A stretch of 64,000 bases of DNA, from contig JAGVSM010003532.1 of NCBI GenBank assembly GCA_022494885.1, positions 47,324 to 111,323 of the forward strand, written 5' to 3'. Positions 23,548-34,855 of this stretch are shown here, in pieces. The notes beneath the pieces were generated by a model, which saw nothing but the letters and a program-made list of their open reading frames with translations, was not told the DNA's origin and did not search any database. Numbering within the stretch: the first letter of the stretch is position 1; each line of letters opens with the position of its first letter. This DNA comes from Micrasema longulum. Its lineage: Eukaryota > Arthropoda > Insecta > Trichoptera > Brachycentridae. The translations under genes and the position numbers were made by a program.

Positions 23548-24085
23548 AAAGTTGTGCCCGTTTTTTTTAAATGAAAAGAACATAAAAAAATAATCACTAA
23601 TGTATTTTCTTTCAGTATTCTCTTTCATTATTTTACAACAAATTAGTAAATAATTCAAAGTATGTTCACCGTACACTACGCAAATATCGCGAGCCGTTTT
23701 GGCGGTTTTATTCCCTTGCTTGAACGCCAACAAACGGAGGTATCGAAAATGCTTACTTTTGTCTATTTCAATTTTTTAAAATATTTAAAAAAATATATTT
23801 GTAACTAATATTTACACTGTAATCTGGAAATTGAAGTCTTCCTAAATTGCAAGCAAACAAATCGTCAGCAGGTTCTCATATATTGCTTCGATTGTTTCAT
23901 ACTTAACCTACATTAATCGATTTGAAAGGCTTGTAATCAAATAAAATAATAAATGTTTCGTGAAAGCAAATACAATGACTTTAAGAGCAGATAATTTTAC
24001 TTTAAATGACGTATAACTTTTGTATTTTTTTCATTTACTTTTACTTCTCATTTTCAATTTAAAAATGATAAAAAAGGACACAACA
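23548..24085 (-). mobile_element. mariner-like transposase remnant (N-terminal HTH)
   Basis: The minus strand reads EIDKSKHFRYLRLLAFKQGN then KTAKTARDICVVYGEHTLNY near 23760-23640. HFR---L--F--GN-A---A--I--VYG is the N-terminal helix-turn-helix of mariner transposases. The end TTGTGCCCGTTTTTTT at 23549 and its inverse GGACACAA near 24076-24083 look like terminal repeats. The DDE region is missing and frames break after TLNY. Compare 51204-51460. Confidence 0.7.
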
Positions 24086-26390
24086 TATACGTGCAAAATA
24101 AGATATAGATTATTTAAACTCAGCAGATATAACAAATTACATTAAAGATAATCATCAGAACAGTGGGTGAAGTTAGGTAAGGTTAGGTTAGCAGCCATTG
24201 TTATAAAGTACGTACATTGTTTCACTTTCAAAATATTGTGATAAATTTCGTCATGCGTTTCGGCCTTATTCACACTGACCGGCCTCAAGCTATTCTTCAG
24301 TCCGCATCCGTCGTTTGTTATGGATTTACAAAATGTTTCATCTTATCTTCAAAATATCCGTCTACAGCGCGATTAAACAAATATTTTGGCTCCAGATATG
24401 TCGAACGGATGCGGACGTTTCCTTAACACTAGAGGCGGACTAATCTCCACTCGATTTATTTTATCAGAAGACAACACTCGTCCAAGGTTCTGGTTTTATT
24501 TTATTTATTTCACAAACAGAACTTTATTAGCGATTTATCTGTGCAAACCGACCTGCGCAAATTTATCGATGGTGGGTATGACTAATCGTTGCAGATTATC
24601 TTGTTTGCACAGGCATTTTCTATTAATTAGATCGATGGTCCTTACGTATACTGTTGAATCTGCATTTTACGAGGTTTACAGGGGAGCTAAAACAGACCTT
24701 GATATTTTTATTAAGGAGCTATCAGATGCTATAGAATTGTCAAACATGTATCTATTGAAATACGATAGATACATATTTGTGTATTCTACAATATCTGATA
24801 GCATCTTAAAATAAATATTAGGCTTTGATTTTGCCCTCCTGGAAACCTTGCGAAATGCTTATTCGACGGTATACAAAGGAACCGTCAAAATCGTTGTCGA
24901 TTGCGATTGGACAGTTTTTTTAGAGTGTAGATGACGGCGTCCAACGATTCATAAGATCTACTTGTACTTTGCTAAAAATCTCATACCCGTATTCAAAATC
25001 GAAACTCAAAGTGAGGAAAGTAAATTCTAAACCTATAGGCAGAGATTGTACTTTCTTTACTTTAAGTTTTATCTCTCAATACGAGCATCAGTTTAGCAGA
25101 CAATCATTTGGGTTCTATCGCTTCTCTCATTAAAGTGCATTTTTTGTTAGCGGAGTGACGTACGTCTACTCGTTCATCTTTAAATAGTTATGTTAATCTT
25201 TTCGAACGAACTTCAACTTATTGAATAAGTTTATGTGAGAATATAATTCCGTATATATTATAAGAGCCACTCCTTACACACACTAAGTGACTTTTTTCTG
25301 TATGCACGTAATCAATCCTAAAAACACAAGTGCATCATCATCTTTCACTATGGACGATAGTGATGATCAGCGCAGATTGAATTTATATTTACTAATTTCA
25401 ATCACTGTCAGTACACGTCAGTCCATATAATCTATTTTCCCATCACCATCAATCTAATTTTCCCAATTATGGCGGTGATAGGGTATGTTATTTATTAATT
25501 TGCTAGAAGAGCAGGTCAAAAGCCCGATCTGGAAAACCACGGCTGTCACAATCCCTCCACCAGCCATTCCATAACAGCTCATTCAGAGCAACCCTTTTAC
25601 GACAATTTGCAGTTTTAATACACTCTGATTCAGACATCTAGAAAAATTACAAGAAAAACCTTGCATCAACTAAGACCTTAAAATGTAAATTATAAATAAC
25701 GCGAAAGTTTAAAAAATATTTTTTTTTTCAAAGAAGTAATTATTCGTTCATTTAAGTTTGAATTTTGTTTTTGCGATAAGCGGATCTGAAAAAAGAGACT
25801 TCAAGATCGGATCCGGGTAAGCGGAGAGGCATTTTGCTGTGTATTTTGACTTCGCTACGATAAATCGTTTTGTGTTTAGTGAAGGTAACGAGAAAACTGT
25901 TATTTAGATCCGTGTTGAAAAGACTGAGGAAAGTTTGGCAATATGCAGCGAAAAACGACGAAAAAACATCCAAAATGATTAATCGCTGTGCTTTATTGAC
26001 TTCCTAGTGCGTATGAGGGAATGATGATGTTGGTCATTACTTTTTTTAACGCTAATGTGTTAAAAAAACAAGTAACATAAAATAACGTACAAACTACAGC
26101 TTAATTCAAAGAATCTAGCAACACGTGTGATAACCTAATACGGTTAAAACTTTAATAAATTTAATAGCTAGATGCCAGGTATGATAGACCGTGTAGAATT
26201 AGATCAGGCGTTGGCAACCTTAGTCTAGTTTAGGCCGAATTCCCAATTTTCCTGCTTGTTGCGTTCCGTACAATCAAAATAACCATCCAAACATACAATA
26301 ATTGATGACGTAAATGTATGAAGGCGTTATGTCGCATTTTTCAGAGCTACTTTTTTTTACATATATGAATATTTTATGTACAGTTCTTCT
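24086..26390. other. no assigned gene; unexplained ORF and palindromes
   Basis: An ORF at 24386-24814 (142 codons; MAPDMSNGCG start, ISDSILK end) matches no family I know. Its 3' end lies in a hairpin at 24718-24802. At 24990-25084 an imperfect palindrome is framed by CGTATTCAAAATCG and CAATACG. A GC-richer patch at 24830-24960 has no clear frame. The minus ORF at 25752-25973 is unsupported. Confidence 0.4.
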
Positions 26391-26520
26391 ATTGGCAGAA
26401 TGGTGAATGTTACACAGTGAGTAAAGTAGCCACTCAAACCAGCCAATGACAGGTCATAGGCCCTGTGGATGCCTAGACTTCTATATTCCCTTCTCTAAAA
26501 TGCTCTTTATCTCTGTTTAA
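26391..26520 (-). repeat. family A repeat, copy 4 (partial)
   Basis: TTGGCAGAATGGTGAATGTT, CACAGTGAGTAAAGTAGCCA, CCAGCCAATGACAGGTCATA, ATGCCTAGACTTCTATATTC and CCCTTCTCTAAAATG, the same order as copies 1 and 8. Confidence 0.85.
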
Positions 26521-26545
26521 ATAAGTTTTTTCTTTCTCAATTTCT

Positions 26546-27105
26546 AAAAAATAAAAATCTTTATTGGCATAAAAAACAATACCTACAATAAAAAAATGGA
26601 ACACTTAAGGTTGACCTTGCCAAAAAAGAGTCTGGCTCTTATGTTTGGCAAGTTAACAAAATAATATTTGACAAAACAAAAACAAAAATGCAAAACAAAA
26701 TAATACAATAAATTAAAAATTAAATATTTTTTTTAAATTTAAAAATTTAACACTTATAACAAATAAATAAAAACACAAAATTTATTAATTGATATAACAG
26801 GCACATACTCCTTTATACATATAAATTTCTTTTCAAAATACTGTTAATGTTAATTATGTCAGGAAGCTTTTCTTTAATTTATCCTTGAATTTTCCAAAAT
26901 TTATTTTTTGCCGTAGATTTTGTGGTAAATTATTGAAAAACTTCCGTCCTATGGAAATATAATGATGTATGGCCGCAGTAGTTTTAATTATCTGTAGAGC
27001 GAGGTATCCTGTTCTTAACCTTCCCGTAATACGGCCGATGCACCTGGGGCATACAACACTTTCCGTAGATATCATTGTAAAAAATAATAACAATACCGTT
27101 GCCAT
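26546..27105 (-). pseudogene. LINE C-terminus and 3'UTR
   Basis: The minus frame 27105-26854 reads TAAIHHYISIGRKFFNNLPQ then NLRQKINFGKFKDKLKKSFL and a stop. The F-(I/S)-G-K-(F/W)N-LP---R motif with a Lys-rich end is the usual C-terminus of jockey/CR1-like LINE proteins. The 3'UTR runs to about 26546, where the tail (minus sense) ends. 5'-truncated. Confidence 0.8.
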
Positions 27106-27737
27106 TGTTATTTTTAAAAAATAAATAAAAAATATTGAAAAAACCCTTTAAAAGGCAAGCAAACGCATACAAAACGGCTCGAGTATAAGAAAGTAGCTAA
27201 TTAGAAGAAGTACTACTGACGTAACAGAAAAAGTGATGTTTTCATTTTTCAACTCATTCGTTTTCCCGCGCAGTTCTAATAAGGAACACGATGCCACAGA
27301 TTTCAATTTCCCGCGGTTACGCAGAAGACCCGTCACGACATGCAATTCCATAGACGAGCAAAAAAAGAAAATGGTCATTCGACGACGTTTCTCTTTCCTA
27401 CATCGGCACGTACAGGGCTTTTAAAATGGCTTATCAGCTGTACGGTCGCTTTATCTGCGTGAATTGTTCGGTTAATTGTGTTAACTGTACTTTGCGCACG
27501 TACAAGTATGTAACACTTTTAGATACATTTTATTTACACATGTTGCGGCGCGTGACAGCCATTATGCGGCCAGTAAGATTGTTTGAAATTCGAATGCAGC
27601 GCTATTGCGCCATTGTCTCAATTTCCCATTCTTAGTTTTCTTCATTCAATGTTGCCAATACTAAAAAGGAAATAGGTATACATTTTTATAATTTCGGTCC
27701 CAACCTATGTTAATGCACGAGAGTAATTTGAAGTGTC
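27106..27737. other. no assigned gene; GC-richer block 27230-27640
   Basis: 27230-27640 has markedly more CpG and G+C than its flanks (TTCCCGCGGTTACGCAGAAG, TGTTGCGGCGCGTGACAGCC). Short ORFs on both strands overlap but none shows a domain. It could be a regulatory block, an old element or an unrecognised exon. Confidence 0.35.
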
Positions 27738-27962
27738 ATCATCATCATTCCCTTTCCACCTTAATGATGCATAGGGCACTGAACTGGTACACGAACCGCA
27801 GCGCTGTTTATCAATCGCACGTTCTGATGCCTGCCCAGGGCCTATGAAATATTTAAAAACGCATTTTTAAATTAATATTTCATTTCGAACATGTCTGGAA
27901 TTGAACCCGAGACCTCTTGCATAACAGGCAAACTGGGTGGCCATTAGACGACGAGGCAGACA
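27738..27962 (-). mobile_element. tRNA-derived SINE, family S3
   Basis: Plus-strand view: TCATCATCATTCCCTTTCCA (tail), ATGCATAGGGCACTGAACTG, CATTTCGAACATGTCTGGAA, GAACCCGAGACCTCTTGCAT, ending GCCATTAGACGACGAGGCAG. Head-to-tail order is the reverse complement of 13163-13400. Confidence 0.82.
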
Positions 27963-29063
27963 AAATTATCAAAATACTTTAAAATATTGAGGTATATAAC
28001 TATAGTAAACATGAGCGTTCGAAATATGGTCCCTCAACCTGCGGCCAATTGGCATATCTTCGATAGAACGGACTTTAGTCTGTTGCGAGCATTCTCCGTC
28101 TACTTTTGAAATTTTGTCTCCTATCAATTACTAAAATGCCAATAAATGTACGCTAAGATACTGCACAAATCGACATGTAAATGATAGAAAAGGCGATGGT
28201 ATAGCCTTTTACCTGTAAGTAATGTTTTTACCTTAATTAATACTTGTTTAAAATAGCTGTTTTAATGTTAAAAAACGTTTAATTAATATGCTACTAGTAT
28301 TTATTAGTCATAAGCTATCTCGTGTCTCTGTCCTGCTCAGTTAGTCGGGCGTATAGTGAAACAACAAACAAAGGTGATGCGTATGCGGAAAGGAGCGACA
28401 TACTGAAAAGAGCATACGGTAGACCGATGTAAACAGTCCGTGCTTTTTACTGTACTACTTGTTTTACTTTCCAAAGTCGGAGTGATGTGATGTGGCGATA
28501 CCTGGTTATTCCCTTTCCTTTGGGGACGACTTTTTAACTCGGATTTGTATGGAGTGTCATCTCTAAATATGATATATCAATGCTTAGAAATCACTTTTGT
28601 CGATAGCCGTTTGCCTGCTCAAGGTATAACTGTTAGTTTGATGATGTTTAAAACCGCTCTACTATAACTTGATTTCCATTTTCTGGCTCGGTCATAAAGT
28701 TTACGAAATATTGAAAGTAATCAGAAGAAAGCAAACATATTTTAACGGGTGAACTAGGCTTAGTTACACCACAACTTAAATAATTGCTACGTTTTGGTCA
28801 AAATGGCAAAAATTTTTGCAAGAAAAAAAGAAAGATAAAACAACTTGTTTTATCCATTTTTACTAAAACGCAACAAATGTTTAACTTTAAACTTTAACAC
28901 ATAATTCACAGGCATGGGTCGTTCCTAATTGTGTCCCTATAAACTGTATCTCAGTCCATAATAAATGTAGTACAATGTTATTAAATAAATTAATAATATG
29001 TTTATTTGGTGCAACTTGCCTTTAGTCGCTAAAATATTAAATAGAAGAGAAATATAAAAAAAT
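27963..29063. other. no gene seen
   Basis: A GC-richer patch at 28330-28520 has no coherent frame. The rest is AT-rich. Confidence 0.45.
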
Positions 29064-29370
29064 CAACAATATTTTGAGTTTGTCCAAATTTTTTTAGACA
29101 AGGACTGGATTCAACTCCCTGGGGAGCTGTTTATATTAACATAATATTACAACAGAGATTAAAAACATTTAAGAGAAGGTAATATAGAAGTCTAGGCATC
29201 TACAGGGCTTATGACCTGTCAATGGCTGGTTTAAGTGGCCACTTTACACACTGTGTAACATTCACCATTCTGCCCATATTTGAACATCTAGGTCATAAGC
29301 CCTAGAAGATGGCTAGACTTCTATATTACCTTCTCTTAAATGTTCTTCATCTCTCTTGTAATATGTCAAA
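29064..29370. repeat. family A repeat, copy 5, self-inverted
   Basis: Left part: CAATATTTTGAGTTTGTCCA, GACTGGATTCAACTCCCTGG, AATATAGAAGTCTAGGCATC. From about 29291 the same unit returns inverted (GGTCATAAGCCCTAGAAGAT, GACTTCTATATTACCTTCTC), making arms of about 70-80 bp around the centre TTCACCATTCTGCCCATATT. Confidence 0.85.
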
Positions 29371-29455
29371 AAAAAAATTGTGGTTAGGCAAATCTGTCAT
29401 TTTGCTCTTGTTTATTTTCGTATGCGTTTTACAATTTAAGTGTTTTTTTATTTAT

Positions 29456-29504
29456 AATTATGTCTATAAATATTTACACGACATAAATATTTATAGACAT
29501 AATT
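29456..29504. repeat. perfect 21-bp inverted repeat, 7-nt loop
   Basis: AATTATGTCTATAAATATTTA (29456-29476) is followed by CACGACA and its exact reverse complement at 29484-29504. The arm is 21 bp with no mismatch. Very AT-rich. Function unknown. Confidence 0.9.
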
Positions 29505-30289
29505 CATTTAAAATATTTTATTATCTTACAAAATATAGTAATTCTATCAAATTTATGTTATTTTATTGAAATATGTTTAAAACTTGCCCTACATAATATC
29601 ACCATTTACAAGGTGGACAGGAATCGCTCCAGAACAAACAAACCAGTCAAAAGCCAGATGTCAAAGTCGAAAACGAACTTTTTTGTGTAATGAGTAATGA
29701 TGATTTATGATGTTAACAAAAAAAAATAGAGACGTACTTAGGGGTTCCGGTAATTAAAAAATAAGCTCGCCACTTTTACCCAACAGTTAAAAAATCTTTA
29801 AATTCCTGTATATTGGAGTGAACTATTTCTCCAGTCTAGATTTTCCAGTTTGTTGATTTTATTTAAGTAATAATTTTAATTCAATAAAAATGAAAACTTA
29901 TTTGCAAAGAGAATACGGATTTGGTGTTTATTTTATTTATTATTTTGCACTTGTTTAACATTTCTGAGGCTTTTATTCTCTTAGGATCTCGTCATTTGAT
30001 TTTATCCCATACAGACATTATGCAAGTTAATGTTTATGGAAAGTGTTTGAAAATTAAATTCAAATAGAGAGAGTAATTGACCAGAAAATGTTAGTAAATT
30101 ATTATTATTATTATTCGCTTTTCTGTGGTTTCCTCGTAAAAACAATAGAATCGCATTTTAAAAATAAAATCGACTCACATAACACATTATGGGAACACTT
30201 GTTTTTGTAAATTAACACGGACACATTTTTTACTACCATTTTAATGTTTTGGTAAAACCACAGGCTTTTCTAAAATTTAAAGAAAATGT
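29505..30289. other. no gene seen
   Basis: AT-rich with an ATT microsatellite near 30100-30113. Confidence 0.5.
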
Positions 30290-31000
30290 TTTTCAATTTT
30301 CAACTGCGCTACTATGGAATAATTTAATGCAAGCGGCGTGGAATTAGTTAAGGGTCTCCAACAAAAACTCATGTTGACTATTGTTTAGACTGTCTAGGTA
30401 CTGTACACTGTAGTGGCTGGATGGGTAAACTTCTTTACTGGCCTACTTTGCCAGACCCTATAGCCTATAGCAACGACGGAGGCGCGATGCAGAGGCCTGG
30501 GTGAAGATCTATGCGACATCCCATCGGTGATAGGTAATAAAGAACTTACACGAGAGGTAGTATCATACATGATAAATATAGCGCAGGAAATTGGTAAAAT
30601 AAACCAAAGTAGGGAACAAAATGCTCACACTCCTCTAGTGGAACGGAAGGCCTGTTGACTACTGCCAACAGGCCGGCTTCTCCTGAAGAGTTTTAAGTGG
30701 TTTCCTCTCCACGTGAGCAAATGCTGAGAAGTTCCTGATTAGCCCACATTAATATATCCCTCCTGATCCCAATAGTTTAATAAATTTTAAGATATTTAAT
30801 TGCAGAAAAATCCACTTTTTAAATATAAACCTTGTATATTATAAGCAAGGTAAATAATAAAGCAACTCCCATATAAAAAAAAATTAAAAAAGCAACGAAT
30901 GAAAGACTCCAACAATATGCTTCTTCAGGTCACTGCAGGGTGGATCCACTCACCCCTGTTCGAGCATTGACTAAAAATATTGAGACCACCATTAAGACTT
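30290..31000 (+). pseudogene. LINE RT C-terminus (sister of 12293 copy), interrupted
   Basis: The left part gives LWNNLMQAAWN, SRYCT, LLAYFARPYSL; the right part, after the insertion at 30477-30890, gives RMKDSNNMLLQVTAGWIHSP then LFEH and ILRPP. These match LWNNYT...WN, LPRYCS, RQRAWSLWERLKKSNNEILQ...AEWIQSPLFKR and LRPP of the 12293 copy. Multiple stops. Confidence 0.82.
30477..30890 (+). mobile_element. 414-bp retro-insertion with 8-bp target duplication
   Basis: Flanked by AGCAACGA at 30469-30476 and 30891-30898. Its 3' end is A-rich (ATATAAAAAAAAATTAAAAA), as for retroposition. Sequence begins CGGAGGCGCGATGCAGAGGC. An internal inverted repeat GGCCTGTTGACTACTGCCAACAGGCC lies near 30648-30673. 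No RT domain is visible; probably a short non-autonomous or 5'-truncated element. Confidence 0.75.
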
Positions 31001-31529
31001 TTTTTTTTTTTTTCCTTTTTTCTTTCTCTTTTCTTGCCATTTGCTTGTTTTAATTTGAGATATTTTAGGTATTTTTTACATTGCTTTATAAAAATTCAAT
31101 GATTTTTCAACCTTTTAACCAAAATAAAAATCATTTTTTATTTTTATTATCAGTGAAATGCTCAAATTCAGTGTTAATTTCACAAGTCATATTTGTTTCA
31201 AATCCTTTTTTTCGTTATATAGTTTTTAAAAACATAATTAATAAAGTGCGACAGATTTCTGGGCACAGCCTGTTTCTTAATTGGCTTTAATAAATAATAT
31301 ATTCGTTTAACAAAAAAAATATGCTCACATATTTATTAAACATTATTTATTGTAAGAATATTCAGCCAATATTCCTTGACATGGAAAGGTTGTGTTTCGA
31401 AACCAGTCGAAACTATTTAAGGAACTCGTATAAGTTATTTCAAAATGTCTTGTATTTGGTATTTAAAGAAATATGTTATCGGTGGATGACACGAAGCCGA
31501 CAAGGTGGGGAAATCCTTTTAATAATTTA
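31001..31529. other. no gene seen
   Basis: T-rich tract at 31000-31040, then AT-rich sequence. Two 69-codon ORFs (31081, 31321) are unsupported. Confidence 0.5.
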
Positions 31530-33246
31530 ACGGCGTCCCAAAATTCACGCAAGAAGTCATTTTGATAGAAAAGACGGGTATCTAATTAAAATTGTTATAT
31601 TTTTATTGATTCATAAAGTACGAGTAATAAGCATAGTTGATTTTTGATTGATTTGGTGTATATTTTGTAGAACTGCATATTTAAACTTATAATATTTTTT
31701 AAAAAACACTACATTAATCATAATTGTGGGAAAAACCAATAGTTAAGGGCAAGGCTAAGTGTTTAATAGGAAATGGGGAGTTTAGGTATTTATATTTGAA
31801 TTTCGGAAAAAATTATAACAAATTAAGTATTTATTGACATACATGTATGTATTGTGAGATGATTAATAAAGATTTATATTTTTAGATAATTGTTGTGGAA
31901 AATATACCAATAATTTTTTTATAGGTTGGTGTTCTTTAAAATTTTAATACATGATTAAAATATTATAAAGAAATTCAAATAAACATAAATGTATTTTAAT
32001 ACAAAACTTTTATTTTTATTTTTATTTTAAATAAATTCTAAAAATATCAATGCATTTGTAAAATGATTCATCTAACAAAAACGCATCATGCCAGCGTGTA
32101 CATAAAGAGACATAGGGAAAAATAACAGTATCTTTAAATATGTTTTATAGTGGTGAAGATATAAGATTGGTTAGTTCATTTATTATTTTAAAATTAGAGT
32201 TGTTTAGATATTCATTAATTTCCAATTGTTCGAGTATACTATTAAGTTTGTGTCATTTGTTTTCAACATGTAATGGAATTGGTTTACTTGAGAAATGAAT
32301 TGTATAATTATTTTCAATTAAGTTTGGAAATTCTCTAACAAGGCGAACTAATTGGCACGAAATTTTTGTTTTTACATTTGTAAAAATAAAATAAAGTGTT
32401 CAGTAGACTCAAATTTTTCATATTATAAGTTTATATAGCATTGGAATATCTATGGCAAACATATCGGATAAATGGTATCTACGGCTTGCTGACACATACG
32501 CGCTCTTTTGTCGATATTTTATATAAACGTTTTGCATAAATGTGGCTGAATTTCGTTGATGCTGGGCTCAATTTCCTTCTTCAAGACGTAGGTGGCTAAT
32601 TGTGCGAATTGCCATAAACGTTACACTTCAAAAATCTCCAAAGAAAAAACTCCAACGGCGATTAATCGCATGATCTGATCACTAAAACGGGAAATTAAAC
32701 GACCAGGAAATGAATCATGCAGTAAATGAATTGTTTTTCCGGCTGTATGGCATGTGGCATAGTTTTGTTGAAGCCACGTGTTGTCCGCATCCATATTTTG
32801 CAATTATGATACAAAAAACTGGATTTTCATGTCACGATAGTGAGCATCATCTACTGATATTGCCGACCATCCATATTTTCGATTGAGAATCATCCGATGA
32901 TGCATCAGCCCAAAATCCGCACCAAAACTCGTCGTGGACGCATTTGTTTCTCAACAATTACTCGTGGGTTTTCTGACCACTCGAATGCACCAATTTTGAC
33001 GATTAACAAAACTATCAAGATGAAAATGGGCCTCACCGCTGAAAATGATTTCAATCGAAAAATCAGCTTCCAATGATTGTTGTTCCATAATCCATTCAAT
33101 AAACTCTTTTCGCTGTGCGTGGTCCCCGTAGTGCTTTTCTAAACACAACCCTATAATGTATACTTTATGATTCAAAAAATAAAAAATAAAAGAACACCTT
33201 TGTTTTCTATCAAAACGACTTCTTGCGTGAATTTTGGAACACCCGT
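31530..33246 (-). mobile_element. mariner-type DNA transposon, inactivated
   Basis: Terminal repeats ACGGCGTCCCAAAATTCACG (31530) and ACGGGTGTTCCAAAATTCAC (inverted, ending at 33246) are flanked by TA at both ends. Minus-strand transposase pieces: HYGDHAQRKEFIEW, FSGEAHFHLDSFVNRQNWC, SENPRVIVEK, MDADNTWLQQNYATCHTAGK, FPGRLISRFSDQ, then RSCD-stop-SPLEFFLW and SRRYHLSDMFAIDI. The usual FSDEAHF and QQDGATCH Asp residues are Gly and Asn here, a stop follows RSCD, and the N-terminal third is deleted so the right terminal repeat abuts mid-protein sequence. About 0.9 kb of unrelated AT-rich DNA separates the C-terminus from the left end. Confidence 0.9.
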
Positions 33247-34704
33247 TAAATGTTTCTGATATCTTGCCAATTTTTCGATATCTCAAAGAAACTTATACTC
33301 CAAATAGGAACAGAATTTCAAAAGTGTCCTGTGAATATTAATTATTTAACTGTCGTTCGCGCAGCTACTATTAATTTTAATAAAATAAATATAATACAAT
33401 TTTGTTTATAAACACTTTTTTTATACCTACCGGTTTCAAAGCTACAAAAGCTTCTTTATCAAAGCGTACTTAAATAATGAATTCTATTCTATTTTACTTT
33501 TACAGTTATTACTACATAGTAACGAGCTAAAAAGTTATGTTTCTTTCATGTTGTTCTTTTAATGACGGGAAGTGTGAAGTGAAGTGGATAGATGGAAAAA
33601 AAGTTGAAAACATATTTGTTTTATATTTATTTTATGAGAATGAATAACCACAAAGTTAGTGCCTCAATTATATATTTTTTTTAAAAACATGAAAAAATCA
33701 AATTATTCATGCTACTAAAACCACAGATATAAACAGAAATTAAACCGTTTTATATTAAAACTAAATTATTTTTCACATCGCACCTGAAGAGGTCGGAATG
33801 GAGTTGGAATTAAGTAATTTTTCAAAATAATCAAAATAATAACGTAAACCTATATGAATATTTCATTTATTTAAAATATCATACCCGAAACAGATTTTTG
33901 CTGAATTCAATTCAAGTAAACACTGATTTTGCTACGATTCGTGTAATCGCAATATGATCGTGAGCCCTCCATAAAATTTGAAAAACTCTCAGTGAAAAGG
34001 GCACTGAAAACAGAAGATTTAACTTCAATTGAAATCGCGGTTTTCAAAGCTGGAATAATTAAAAGAAACTCGTTTATTGACAAAACAAAGGTTTTTCAGT
34101 ACGAGCGAAACCGACGGGAAGACCTTCCTTCGGTCTCTAAAACGGTTTTCGGTTATGTGGGGTGATGCTTTATCATCGCACCGTTTTACTTTCAGATGTG
34201 ATGATTTTCATGCAACTGTTTAAAACTGCGCTATTTTGTATCTGTTAAAAATAGAATAGTAAATTAATATACTCACCGGTAGAGGCGGGTGTCCGCCATT
34301 ATGCCCCCAAATTAACGAACGCACATTTCCACAAGGAAAAAACATTAAGTGAACAGGTGCATCACGTGAGTCTTAAAATACAAATGGCAATAATAAAGAG
34401 GTTGTGTATGTATTGTGTTTTCTGTATTTTTGTACAGAACGGAAGCATGAAATCACACAATACCATATTGAATCATCTTGACCATCGAGAGACTGAAAAT
34501 TATACTGGCGGTAAAAGAAAAATAGCATCGTAAAATAATCGACTGCAAGGAACTCAGATTCTCATTTCTTAAAAAAAAACACTCCGGGAATTAGACATTT
34601 GGAAAAAAAAAAGTCATATTTAAACACGTTGTTTGAATTTTTAATATTTTATTGTAATGATTGTAAATGCGAGTCTTACACTAAATATAACAATGATTTT
34701 GATT
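33247..34704. other. no assigned gene; candidate micro-exon at 34277-34299
   Basis: AT-rich. TACCGGTTTCAAAGCTACAA at 33428 belongs to a motif shared with 35300, 42746 and 53216. On the minus strand 34299-34277 is a GC-rich ATG-initiated 23-nt stretch (MADTRLY...) followed by GTGAGT. Confidence 0.4.
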
Positions 34705-34855
34705 GGCGGCCTCCGTGGTGTAGTGGTCAAGACGCTTGACTCACACACGAAAGGTTGCGGGTTCGATTCCCGGTGAGAACACATAAATTAAATGTGATTA
34801 TTCTCAAGCCTGGGTGTTCTGTGATGTAATGAAAAATAAAAATAAAAAATAAATT
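34705..34855 (+). mobile_element. tRNA-derived SINE, family S2
   Basis: The head GGCGGCCTCCGTGGTGTAGT carries an A-box-like TGGTGTAGTGGTC. GGGTTCGATTCCC is a perfect B box. The tail is GAAAAATAAAAATAAAAAAT. The tRNA acceptor stem is not preserved, so this is a SINE rather than a tRNA gene. Copy of 16575-16723. Confidence 0.87.

Noticed and set aside
34705..34780. Possible tRNA gene
   Set aside because: A and B boxes are present, but there is no paired acceptor stem, an A-rich tail follows, and a second copy exists at 16575-16723. It is a SINE head.
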